DNA of 20,545 bases from Fimenecus sp045578245. GTDB taxonomy: Bacteria > Bacillota > Clostridia > Oscillospirales > Acutalibacteraceae. This document shows positions 1 through 7,180 of the stretch, in pieces; positions within the stretch are counted from its first letter, which is position 1; every line of letters begins with the position of its first letter. The position numbers and the translations under genes are program-made. The notes beneath the pieces were generated by a model. That model had not been told where the DNA came from. It worked only from the letters and a program-made list of their open reading frames with translations, and ran no database searches. The stretch spans positions 1 to 20,545 of the forward strand of contig JAZNJX010000022.1 in assembly GCA_045578245.1 (NCBI GenBank), given 5' to 3'.

Positions 1-33
1 TTTTACAACAATGAAAGAATACAACTAAAAACA

Positions 34-66
34 AAACTGACTCCGCTTGAAAAACGAAATCAGTTT
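34..66 (-). terminator. Probable terminator of glmS (minus strand)
   Basis: Read on the minus strand, AAACTGA pairs with TCAGTTT, and an inner CGTTT/AAGCG helix lies inside. A U-rich tail (TGTTTTT) follows. It lies about 95 nt beyond the glmS stop codon, so glmS would have a short 3' untranslated region. The hairpin was found by eye and no folding energy was computed. Confidence 0.5.
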
Positions 67-87
67 GTTGCTTAAAATCTAATATTC

Positions 88-109
88 AACACCATAGGGG
101 GTGTTTTTT
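88..109 (+). terminator. Plus-strand hairpin terminator of an upstream, off-window unit
   Basis: AACACC (88-93) pairs with GGTGTT (100-105) around a 6-nt loop, and a run of six T follows (104-109). This would stop a plus-strand transcript entering from the left edge, convergent with glmS. Positions 1-87 hold no convincing coding sequence, so the gene it serves lies outside the window. A second perfect 7-bp hairpin (TTTGTGC/GCACAAA, 107-125) sits immediately beside it and has no T tail. Confidence 0.5.
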
Positions 110-161
110 GTGCTGTCCGCACAAATTGGGGCAGTTCAAAAAAGCAGGAGTTTTAAAAGCT

Positions 162-1979
162 TTATTCAACAGTAACTGATTTAGCAAGATTTCTTGGTTT
201 GTCAACATCAAGACCACGCTCAACTGTTGTGTGATATGCAAGTAACTGTAACGGAATCACAGTAAGTGATGGCATAAGATATCTTGATGTTTCAGGAATA
301 TAAATTATCTCATCAGCTATATCCTCAATATCTTTTGTACCTTCTTTTACAACTGCAATTACATATGCGCCACGGGCATGAACTTCTTTGATATTAGAAA
401 TCATCTTGCCATAGAGAGCATCGTCAGTAGCAACTGCAGCAACAATAGTACCAGGTTCAATAAGCGAAATTGTACCGTGCTTTAATTCACCTGCACCGTA
501 ACCCTCACAGTGGATATAGGATATTTCCTTTAATTTAAGTGAACCTTCAAGACAGAGGGGATAGTCAATACCACGGCCAATAAAGAACATATGCTCTTTA
601 TTGGCAATACGTTTCGAAAGTTTTTCAACAATTAAACCACAGTCAAGAGCAGTCTTAATTTTTTCAGGAAGACAGAGAAGTTCATCAGTAAAAACTTTTA
701 ATTCTAAATCACTCAAAAGACCTTTTTCATGTGCCATATATGCAGAAAGAATATAGGCTACACTTAACTGTGCAGAGAATGCCTTTGTTGTAGCAACTGC
801 TATTTCTGCACCTGCATTTGTGTAGATAACCCCATCACTTTCCCTCGCAATCGTACTGAAAAGCACGTTAACAATGGACATTGTGAAAGCACCTCTTGTC
901 TTTGCTTCACGAAGTGATGCAAGAGTGTCGGCGGTTTCGCCTGACTGGCTTACAAAAATGCAAAGGTCTCCTTTTCCAATGATAGGATTTCTGTACCTGA
1001 ATTCACTTGCAATGTCAACTGTTACAGGAACTCTTACCATATCCTCAATAATATATTTTGCAGTAACACCAACGTGATAAGCACTTCCACAAGCAACAAT
1101 ATATATTCTGTTAAGATTTTTTATGAAGTTTTTAGGAAACTCGAAAGGAAGTTGTATTTTACCGTTTTTTATAAGAGGGGAAACAGTATTCTTTACTGCT
1201 TTTGGTTGTTCGTAGATTTCCTTTGCCATAAAGTAGTCATATCCGCCTTTTTCAGCAGCATCAATACTTAAATTGATTGTTTTGATTTCTACTTCTTTTT
1301 CTTTTGCACATTTATCAAAAACATGAATCTCATTTTTTGAAATTTCGATAAACTCACCGTCATTAACTATATAGCAATCCTTTGTATATGGGAGAATTGC
1401 AGGAATGTCGGAAGCAAGGTGGTTTTGACCGTCACCACAACCTACAATCAAAGGGCTATCTTTCTTCATTGCAAAAACCTTATCGTCAAAGCCTTTGACA
1501 ATCATTGCTACGGCATAAGAACCCTCTAATGCTTCTGCAGTTTTGATGAGGGTACCGATAGCATCACCATCAAAAAGACTATCATAGAGCTGTGCAATTA
1601 CTTCGGTATCTGTTTGAGATTTGAACTCATAGCCTTTTTTAATTAAGTCGTTTTTAAGTTCAATATAGTTTTCGATTATTCCATTATGCACAAGCGTTAC
1701 GATACCGTTCATTGACTTGTGTGGATGAGCATTAGTCTTGTCAGGTACACCATGAGTTGCCCAACGGGTGTGACCGATACCAATAGTCCCTTTAGGTTTT
1801 ATTTCATTAACATAAGCCTCAAGATTATCAATTCTTCCTTTTTCTTTTACAACCGTAACATTTTCACCCTTAACAGCGATTCCTGCTGAGTCATAGCCAC
1901 GATATTCAAGACGACGCAATCCCTCGATAAGAATTGGAGTCGCTTCTTTTTCACCAACAAACCCAACTATTCCGCACAT
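162..1979 (-). CDS. glmS: Glutamine--fructose-6-phosphate aminotransferase (isomerizing)
   Basis: This cytosolic enzyme makes glucosamine-6-phosphate from fructose-6-phosphate and glutamine, the first step towards UDP-GlcNAc for peptidoglycan. The protein is 605 aa, a normal family length. It starts MCGIVGFVG, which places the class II glutamine amidotransferase nucleophile at Cys2 (Cys1 after Met removal). The amidotransferase domain (about 1-220) is followed by two SIS sugar-isomerase domains. The active-site stretch CEGYGAGELKHG and the conserved C-terminus DKPRNLAKSVTVE are present. The start is supported by AAGGAG about 8 nt upstream. It is a single-gene unit, divergent from the membrane protein at 2046. 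The 66-nt leader space has no room for a full glmS ribozyme, and I see no ribozyme core on this strand further upstream. Confidence 0.97.
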   Translation of the reverse strand: MCGIVGFVGEKEATPILIEGLRRLEYRGYDSAGIAVKGENVTVVKEKGRIDNLEAYVNEIKPKGTIGIGHTRWATHGVPDKTNAHPHKSMNGIVTLVHNGIIENYIELKNDLIKKGYEFKSQTDTEVIAQLYDSLFDGDAIGTLIKTAEALEGSYAVAMIVKGFDDKVFAMKKDSPLIVGCGDGQNHLASDIPAILPYTKDCYIVNDGEFIEISKNEIHVFDKCAKEKEVEIKTINLSIDAAEKGGYDYFMAKEIYEQPKAVKNTVSPLIKNGKIQLPFEFPKNFIKNLNRIYIVACGSAYHVGVTAKYIIEDMVRVPVTVDIASEFRYRNPIIGKGDLCIFVSQSGETADTLASLREAKTRGAFTMSIVNVLFSTIARESDGVIYTNAGAEIAVATTKAFSAQLSVAYILSAYMAHEKGLLSDLELKVFTDELLCLPEKIKTALDCGLIVEKLSKRIANKEHMFFIGRGIDYPLCLEGSLKLKEISYIHCEGYGAGELKHGTISLIEPGTIVAAVATDDALYGKMISNIKEVHARGAYVIAVVKEGTKDIEDIADEIIYIPETSRYLMPSLTVIPLQLLAYHTTVERGLDVDKPRNLAKSVTVE

Positions 1980-2045
1980 AAATCTTTCTCCTTAAGTATT
2001 TATTTGTTTTTTTGTGTCAACAATAATTAAAAAGGAGGGAACAGA

Positions 2046-2882
2046 ATGGAAAGAACATTTCTGAAACTTAATGCTAAAAGGATAATGATGAAAAATTGTG
2101 CAAAATGCTTTGTGATTTCAATATTTCCCGTTATGTCATTTGCAGCCCTTGCCGTTTTAAATTATTGTTTATTGATATTATTAAACAGTACAGAGATTAA
2201 TATGTATATTTCACCTTATGCAAAATATATTCGTTTGTCACTGATAACAATCAGTTTAATATTGTCTGTTTTCTTATGGAGAAGTGCAAGGCTTATCACT
2301 GACAGTTATTTCTTGGTAAAAACATTGAATAAGAAATTAACCTTTGTAAATATTGTCAGATGTGTTTCATTTAATCAATGCTTCACTTTTTTTCTTACGT
2401 CAATAATCAGATTTTTATTATCAATAAGCTGGAGTGCCGTTTACCTTTCTCCGTGTGTTGCGATTTCAATGCTTTTGGTCTATAGTTATAGGTTTGAAAA
2501 CAATGGCTTTAACATTAACCTAACATTGTTTGTATCTGCAATTTTGCTTTTCATAATTGGAATTAGTTTTCTGTATATTACGCTAAAAAGATATTCCATG
2601 TGTTCCTCAGTTGTGTTGGCTGAAGAAGAAAAAAGCCCATTTAAAATCATTGAAAAAAGCATAGAAATTATGGAAGGGCATAGTGTGCAATATGCATTAT
2701 ATTGCTTATCTTTTTCAGGATGGGTATTGTCCTGCTTTTTGATTATTCCGTTGTTTTATGTCGTGCCATATATAACAATCGGAAAGTGGTGTTTTAAGAA
2801 TTCACTTGGTTTATTCAAAGTTTTCAAACAAGAAAAAAAGAAACCAATTATATTCTATCTTCCTAAAAAAGTGGAAAATTAG
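2046..2882 (+). CDS. Integral membrane protein, DUF975-like
   Basis: This is a 278-aa hydrophobic protein of unknown function with about six predicted membrane segments (roughly residues 22-48, 62-82, 108-122, 128-146, 160-180 and 222-248). Its C-terminal half resembles what I recall of DUF975-family proteins. The stretch around residues 190-250 has a cytoplasmic VLAEEEKSPFKIIEKS segment, then IMEGH, then LSFSGW, then a further hydrophobic stretch ending in VPYITIGKW. The tail is lysine-rich and probably cytoplasmic. A strong ribosome binding site (AAGGAGGG) sits 6-8 nt before the ATG. The gene stands alone between divergent glmS and convergent pduL, so the neighbourhood gives no clear role. 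The family assignment is from memory of the motif pattern and needs a profile search. Confidence 0.7.
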   Translation: MERTFLKLNAKRIMMKNCAKCFVISIFPVMSFAALAVLNYCLLILLNSTEINMYISPYAKYIRLSLITISLILSVFLWRSARLITDSYFLVKTLNKKLTFVNIVRCVSFNQCFTFFLTSIIRFLLSISWSAVYLSPCVAISMLLVYSYRFENNGFNINLTLFVSAILLFIIGISFLYITLKRYSMCSSVVLAEEEKSPFKIIEKSIEIMEGHSVQYALYCLSFSGWVLSCFLIIPLFYVVPYITIGKWCFKNSLGLFKVFKQEKKKPIIFYLPKKVEN

Positions 2883-2883
2883 G

Positions 2884-2919
2884 TAAAAAAAGTTGGTGGT
2901 TAAAAACTTAACCACCAAC
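2884..2919 (-). terminator. Terminator of pduL, between convergent genes
   Basis: GTTGGTGGTTAA (2892-2903) and TTAACCACCAAC (2908-2919) form a perfect 12-bp stem with a 4-nt loop. Read on the minus strand the stem is followed by a run of seven T (complement of 2884-2890), a good intrinsic terminator for pduL. On the plus strand the stem is followed only by AAATTTAATT, so it would stop the membrane protein transcript less well. Confidence 0.8.
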
Positions 2920-2920
2920 A

Positions 2921-2942
2921 AATTTAATTATATAATTAAATT
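2921..2942. repeat. 22-bp perfect AT palindrome overlapping the pduL stop codon
   Basis: AATTTAATTAT and ATAATTAAATT are exact reverse complements with no spacer. The right arm runs into the pduL stop codon (2941-2943 on the minus strand). All bases are A or T. It adjoins the terminator stem at 2892-2919. Any role (protein binding, cruciform, RNA end structure) is unknown. Confidence 0.6.
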
Positions 2943-3513
2943 AAAGAATTTCACCCATTGTACCTGGCTTGCAGAGTGCAGCATTTGATTCGTCAGTATC
3001 AATATGCATTGCAAGAGCAAAGTTAGGATGAACTCTGACTACAACATCACCAAATGTAAGTGTTCTGTCATCAGATGCAACTTTAACTTCAACAACCTGT
3101 TTGTCAACAAGACCATATTTTTCAGCATCGTCCGGAGTCATGTGAATATGACGCTTTGCAACGATAACACCGTTTTCGATTTCAATTTCACCTTTTGGTC
3201 CAACAATTTTACAACCAGGTGTACCTGCGATATCGCCTGATTCTCTAACAACTGCTGCAACACCGATTGAACGAGCATCAGAAGCAGAAATTTCTACTTG
3301 AGTAGCAGGTCTTACAGGACCAAGAATTGAAACACCAGGGAACTGACCTTTAGGTCCGATAACTGCAATTCTTTCTTCACAAGCATACTGACCAGGCTGA
3401 GAAAGGTCTTTTTTCTTTGTGAGTTCATAGCCTTCACCGAAAAGAATTTCAAGGTGTTCTTGTGAAATGTGAGCATGTCTTGCACTTGTTTCAACTAAAA
3501 CTGTCTTTGCCAT
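2941..3513 (-). CDS. pduL: PduL-type phosphate acyltransferase (phosphotransacetylase/phosphotransbutyrylase-like)
   Basis: The enzyme interconverts acyl-CoA plus phosphate with acyl-phosphate plus CoA. It can stand in for Pta in acetate (or propionate) formation and ATP generation from acyl-CoA. The protein is 190 aa with the PduL double-barrel layout. RHAHIS (12-17) opens the first half and RHIHMT (121-126) the second. HPNFALAMHIDTDE near 152-165 supplies further His and acidic residues near the zinc site. The N-terminus starts directly at MAKTVLVETSARH, without the amphipathic extension that targets PduL to microcompartments in other bacteria. I therefore infer a cytosolic housekeeping enzyme. 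It is transcribed alone from a promoter at 3560-3588 to a terminator at 2892-2919. The exact acyl substrate cannot be told from sequence. Confidence 0.92.
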   Translation of the reverse strand: MAKTVLVETSARHAHISQEHLEILFGEGYELTKKKDLSQPGQYACEERIAVIGPKGQFPGVSILGPVRPATQVEISASDARSIGVAAVVRESGDIAGTPGCKIVGPKGEIEIENGVIVAKRHIHMTPDDAEKYGLVDKQVVEVKVASDDRTLTFGDVVVRVHPNFALAMHIDTDESNAALCKPGTMGEIL

Positions 3514-3559
3514 ATATCATTCTTCTTTCATAAAAAATTTGTAAAATAATGTTATATAT

Positions 3560-3588
3560 ATAATAGTCCATTTTTATAGATTTGTAAA
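3560..3588 (-). promoter_or_regulatory. Sigma-A-type promoter of pduL
   Basis: On the minus strand TTTACA (-35, complement of 3583-3588), a 17-nt spacer and TATTAT (-10, complement of 3560-3565) are read. Each box has one mismatch to consensus. The predicted start is about 40 nt before the pduL ATG at 3513. Confidence 0.6.
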
Positions 3589-3605
3589 GTGTGAAATTGT
3601 ATAGA

Positions 3606-4253
3606 TTAGAGGAGTTCTATAAATGATTTTATGTAATAATCGGCAACTTCTCTTATCTCGTCTTCATCATGTGCTGAACTTTTATCATAAACACCACAAA
3701 CGGTAAAATTACCTTTTTTTGCACCCCGAACCCCTTCAATAATGTCTTCAAAAACGACACATTCTTCAGCTTTGAGACCCATTCTTTCAGCAGCAAGGAG
3801 ATAAATGTCAGGTTCAGTTTTGCCAATATTTATTTCACTAACATAGGCGTAGGTTGAGAAAAAGTCAAAGATGCCTTGTTTTTTCAAGGTTCCTTCACAA
3901 ACCTGCTTTTCACTTGCAGTTGCAAAAGACATCTTAATTCCATTGTCAGAAAGCATTTTAAGATATTCAAAAACACCTTCTTTTAAATCAACATTGTTTA
4001 AGTATCCTTGTGTACAAAGGTCAAGCCATTCATCAATTATTTCATCTATGCTTTCTTTAATTCCATACTTCTCTTTTGTATAAACTGCAGCAGCTTTAAG
4101 GTGCATATTTTTAATAACCTGGACATATTCAGGAGTAACTTTTAAGTTCCTTCTACTGAAAAATTCTTCGTCCACATCGTGCCATATGTGCATAGAATCA
4201 AGTAATGTACCATCAAGGTCAAAAATGGCACCCTTAAACTTTTTTATATCCAT
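3606..4253 (-). CDS. HAD-superfamily phosphatase, beta-phosphoglucomutase-like (subfamily IA)
   Basis: This is a cytosolic hydrolase of about 215 aa that removes phosphate from, or moves phosphate on, a small organic phosphate of unknown identity. All HAD motifs are visible: DLDGT with the nucleophile Asp12 and acid/base Asp14, SFATASE as motif II, KTEPDIY with the motif III lysine, and VFEDIIEG as the acidic motif IV. A helical cap follows the first motif, as in subfamily IA. I chose the ATG at 4253 because TGGAG lies 6 nt upstream. The ATG at 4271 would add MYLENK and overlap the preceding gene. It follows the Cof-type gene by 1 nt and is the last gene of a three-gene operon. No clear terminator separates it from the pduL promoter. 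Confidence 0.88.
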   Translation of the reverse strand: MDIKKFKGAIFDLDGTLLDSMHIWHDVDEEFFSRRNLKVTPEYVQVIKNMHLKAAAVYTKEKYGIKESIDEIIDEWLDLCTQGYLNNVDLKEGVFEYLKMLSDNGIKMSFATASEKQVCEGTLKKQGIFDFFSTYAYVSEINIGKTEPDIYLLAAERMGLKAEECVVFEDIIEGVRGAKKGNFTVCGVYDKSSAHDEDEIREVADYYIKSFIELL

Positions 4254-4254
4254 T

Positions 4255-5097
4255 TTATTCTCCAAATACATATTTTCTTATTGCTTTTGCAACACCGTAG
4301 TTATCATTGGTTTCGGTCATGAATTTTGCCGTTTCCTTTGCAATGTCGTTACCATTTTTCATAGCAAAGGAATAATTTGCAAAGGAAAGCATTGAGCAGT
4401 CATTTTCACCATCACCAAAGCACATAATGCTTTCTTTGCCGATATTTAAAGCATCAGCAAGACCTTTAACAGCAAAGCCTTTTGTTGCTTTGATATCAGT
4501 CATTTCAAGATTTCCATTTGCACCTTTTACGATGGGAAACGAGGAAGCAAAAGCAACATTACAGGTCCTGTTGATTTTTTCTTCCAGCTCTATTCTTTCC
4601 TCACCTGAAAGACTAAGGATGTTAAGCTTTTCAATACCCTGTCCATCTATGAGCGTCTTCAAATCAGCAACAGGTTTAATAAAATCCTTGAGTAATGCGT
4701 GAATATGTGGTGGCACATGCTCTGCATCAAACATTGAGTAACTCTCATTATTCATGTAGCAGTCACCATTGAAATAAACCTCATAAATAAGATTATAATC
4801 CTTAAGGATATTAAAAATTTCAGTAGATTGCTTGTTATCTATAAGAGTTGAGCAAACTGCTTTACCTGTTTTCATGTCGTATGTTATGGCACCATTTGAG
4901 GTTATGAGATAATCCAGGAATGGCAATTGTTCTACTATGTAGTCGGTTAAAATTTTTGTTCTTCCACTTGCAATTGCAACCTTTATTCCCATTTCGTGAG
5001 CTTTTTTAAAGGCGTCAATGTTTTCTTGTGGAATTGTAACGTGATTTGTGTTGAGGAATGTACCGTCAAGGTCGGTAACGATAAGTTTAATTGCCAT
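4255..5097 (-). CDS. Cof-type HAD hydrolase (subfamily IIB sugar-phosphate/FMN phosphatase-like)
   Basis: A 280-aa cytosolic phosphatase of the Cof/YidA group. Members hydrolyse sugar phosphates, FMN or PLP with overlapping specificity, so the substrate is not predictable. DLDGT (9-13) carries the nucleophile Asp9. SGR at 44-46 is motif II, ATKG around 204-207 supplies the motif III lysine, and GDGEND (228-233) is motif IV. The long middle segment (about 80-190) is the C2 cap typical of subfamily IIB. The ATG at 5097 is preferred to the one at 5115 because AGGTGA lies just upstream of it. That SD sequence overlaps the TAG stop of the methyltransferase gene, so translation of the two may be coupled. 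Second gene of the operon. Confidence 0.9.
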   Translation of the reverse strand: MAIKLIVTDLDGTFLNTNHVTIPQENIDAFKKAHEMGIKVAIASGRTKILTDYIVEQLPFLDYLITSNGAITYDMKTGKAVCSTLIDNKQSTEIFNILKDYNLIYEVYFNGDCYMNNESYSMFDAEHVPPHIHALLKDFIKPVADLKTLIDGQGIEKLNILSLSGEERIELEEKINRTCNVAFASSFPIVKGANGNLEMTDIKATKGFAVKGLADALNIGKESIMCFGDGENDCSMLSFANYSFAMKNGNDIAKETAKFMTETNDNYGVAKAIRKYVFGE

Positions 5098-5105
5098 AAT
5101 TTCAC

Positions 5106-6161
5106 CTAAATACAATAAATATTTGTGTCCCAGAAAGAGATGTGTGGATGATGTCTAAGAAAGATTCTATAGTCAGGATTTATTCCTTTAATTCGATTTA
5201 TCAAGTGGAAAATATCCTCGCTTCGATGGTAAGCAGCCATACAAATTTTTGGCTTGTCTTGTTGCAGGGATTTTGTTGCTCCTTGCAGCATTTCTTTTTC
5301 TGCACCCTCGACATCCACATTAAGATAAGTAAATCTGCCAAATTTTTCTGTGAGAAAATCAACGGAGATTGCTTCAATTTCAATGCCATTATCTTTTGCC
5401 GAGCCACCTCTGCCTTTGTTGTCATCAAAATTTAAGATGCAAATATCACTCCAAATAGCATTATTAAGACAAATACAATTTTTAAGGTCTTCGCAGTTGG
5501 TTTGTAACTTCTTAAAAGTTCTTTTATCAGGTTCAACTGCGATTATTCTTTCATAGTTTTTTACATGTTGCAAAAATTCCTGAACAGTATCACCACGATA
5601 AGCACCAAGGTCAAGAAAACTTTCATTTTCATCTAAATTGAGAATTCTAAAAACCTCATCTTTAGTGCTTTCACATTCAAAACAAAGGTTTAAATTACCT
5701 GTAATCTGAAACTCTATAATTTTCTCAAAAACCTTTTTTGATTGTTCATCACAAAGTGAATCGTATGCGTTTGCGATTTCTTCAAGATGTTCTCCAAGAA
5801 AATGCTTATTGAAAATATTATCACCAAAAACCGGTACGGATGGCATGATAATTTTATGTCTTGTAGATAAGTCTTTGATGTTATTGATTACATTAGGCAA
5901 AGGACTGGCGAAGCTGAGAGCAATAACAAAATCACCAATTTCACTTTCAAGTTGAGAAATAGATTTAACCAGGAATCCGTGAAAACTGCGTTTTCTTACA
6001 AAACCATCACTTGCAACAACAGCGGCAACAGTGATGCCAAGTCTGTCGAACTCGTCAAAAACTTTGTCAGCACCATTTCCTGTGCCATAAATTGCTATAG
6101 GCAGGGGTGTGGTCTCCAAGAATTCCCAGCTTGATTCGATTTTCAGTAATTCTTTAAACAT
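5106..6161 (-). CDS. FkbM-family methyltransferase with an N-terminal nucleotide-binding-like domain
   Basis: A 351-aa protein, first gene of an operon with two HAD phosphatases. The C-terminal half (about 175-330) is a SAM-dependent FkbM-type methyltransferase. LDLGAYRGD (183-191) is the glycine-rich SAM motif, AVEPD (208-212) ends the second strand, and NVDVEGAE (281-288) is the FkbM signature. The first 100-110 residues are a separate domain with IYGTGNGADKV (24-34), which resembles the Rossmann-type start of sugar-modifying PglD-like domains. FkbM enzymes O-methylate sugars, polyketides or lipids. With two sugar-phosphatase-like partners, a surface glycan or sugar-phosphate role is possible but inferred. 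The start is supported by AAGGTGG about 7 nt upstream. The length exceeds a bare FkbM domain because of the extra N-terminal domain. Confidence 0.85.
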   Translation of the reverse strand: MFKELLKIESSWEFLETTPLPIAIYGTGNGADKVFDEFDRLGITVAAVVASDGFVRKRSFHGFLVKSISQLESEIGDFVIALSFASPLPNVINNIKDLSTRHKIIMPSVPVFGDNIFNKHFLGEHLEEIANAYDSLCDEQSKKVFEKIIEFQITGNLNLCFECESTKDEVFRILNLDENESFLDLGAYRGDTVQEFLQHVKNYERIIAVEPDKRTFKKLQTNCEDLKNCICLNNAIWSDICILNFDDNKGRGGSAKDNGIEIEAISVDFLTEKFGRFTYLNVDVEGAEKEMLQGATKSLQQDKPKICMAAYHRSEDIFHLINRIKGINPDYRIFLRHHPHISFWDTNIYCI

Positions 6162-6192
6162 TTACCCACCACCTTTGTGACGTATTTACAAA

Positions 6193-6221
6193 ATAATATC
6201 ATATTTTTCAAATCTTTACAA
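6193..6221 (-). promoter_or_regulatory. Promoter of the methyltransferase-HAD-HAD operon
   Basis: On the minus strand TTGTAA (complement of 6216-6221), a 17-nt spacer and TATTAT (complement of 6193-6198) are read. TGA sits directly before the -10 box, an extended -10 pattern. It is back to back with the promoter at 6230-6258. Confidence 0.5.
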
Positions 6222-6229
6222 TAAAACAG

Positions 6230-6258
6230 TTGACGATATTTAAACTTTGCAATAAAAT
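6230..6258 (+). promoter_or_regulatory. Promoter of the EamA transporter gene
   Basis: TTGACG (6230-6235), a 17-nt spacer and TAAAAT (6253-6258) match sigma-A consensus at ten of twelve positions. The predicted start is about 25 nt before the ATG at 6289. Confidence 0.65.
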
Positions 6259-6288
6259 ATTTTTATTACATTTTTGGAGATACATTTT

Positions 6289-7173
6289 ATGAAAAAAACA
6301 ATGAGTGCAAGAACAATGTTAATACTGTCAATGGGAATATTTGGTACAATTGGACTTTTTGTGCGGAATATTCCTTTACCATCAGGTGAGATAGCTCTTT
6401 ATCGTGCTGTTCTTGCAGCATTGCTTATTGGTGGATTTCTTCTTGTGACAAAACAGAAAATACCATTCTCGAAAATCAAAAAAGAAATACCATTGCTGGT
6501 TTTGTCAGGTGTAGCAATGGGTTTTAATTGGATTCTTCTTTTTGAAGCATATAAATATACGACTGTTTCTGTTGCAACACTCAGTTACTATTTTGCACCT
6601 GTTATTGTAACTATTGCTTGTCCTATAATTTTTAAGGAAAAAATGAATGCTAAACAATGGGTATGCTTTTTGATGTCAACCATTGGTATTGTTTTAATTA
6701 CAGGTATCGGTGATTTGAGTCAGGGTAGCAGTCATTTAAAGGGCATAGCATTCGGACTTGGTGCGGCTTCTCTTTATGCAACAGTTATCCTTGTGAATAA
6801 GTTTATTAAAAATGTTGAGGGTATTCACAGAACATTTTTGCAATTCATTGCAGCAATAATTGTTCTAGTACCTTATGTATTATTAACAGACGGAGTTAAC
6901 TTACAATCTTTGAATGGCAGGGGTTGGGCATTTCTACTCATAATTGGTTTGGTGCATACAGGTATTACATATTGTCTTTATTTCTCATCCCTAAAGGAAT
7001 TGCCAGGGCAAAAAGCAGCTATTCTCAGCTATATTGACCCACTTGTTGCTGTGTTGATTTCCGTTGTTGTCCTTAACGAAAAGATGACTGTTATGCAGAT
7101 TGTTGGTGGCCTGTTGATTTTGGGATTTACCTTATGGAACGAAATCTCACCTAAAAAACAAAATAAAGGATAA
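6289..7173 (+). CDS. EamA/DMT-family transporter, probable metabolite exporter
   Basis: A 294-aa inner-membrane protein with the ten-helix, two-repeat layout of the drug/metabolite transporter (EamA) family. The first repeat covers about residues 1-140 and the second about 148-290. Signature stretches are visible: an early glycine-rich helix (MGIFGTIGLFVR), ALYRAVLAALLI, the ATLSYYFAPV loop and, in the second repeat, AAILSYIDPLVAVLISV followed by NEKMTVMQIVGGLLILG. Such proteins export amino acids or small metabolites by exchange or proton coupling. The substrate is unknown. The ATG at 6289 is chosen because GGAGA lies 8 nt upstream. An upstream TTG (6274) is in frame but overlaps that site. 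The next gene starts 7 nt after this stop, so the two are probably co-transcribed. Confidence 0.92.
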   Translation: MKKTMSARTMLILSMGIFGTIGLFVRNIPLPSGEIALYRAVLAALLIGGFLLVTKQKIPFSKIKKEIPLLVLSGVAMGFNWILLFEAYKYTTVSVATLSYYFAPVIVTIACPIIFKEKMNAKQWVCFLMSTIGIVLITGIGDLSQGSSHLKGIAFGLGAASLYATVILVNKFIKNVEGIHRTFLQFIAAIIVLVPYVLLTDGVNLQSLNGRGWAFLLIIGLVHTGITYCLYFSSLKELPGQKAAILSYIDPLVAVLISVVVLNEKMTVMQIVGGLLILGFTLWNEISPKKQNKG

Positions 7174-7180
7174 AATCTTT

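Noticed and set aside
2015..2020. Perfect TTGACA on the minus strand upstream of glmS
   Set aside because: At 16-17 nt spacing the only -10 candidate is ACTTAA/TACTTA, and transcription from it would begin inside the glmS ribosome binding site. Not accepted as the glmS promoter.
6274..6288. TTG start of the EamA gene
   Set aside because: The TTG overlaps the GGAGA that serves the ATG at 6289, so the ATG is the better start.
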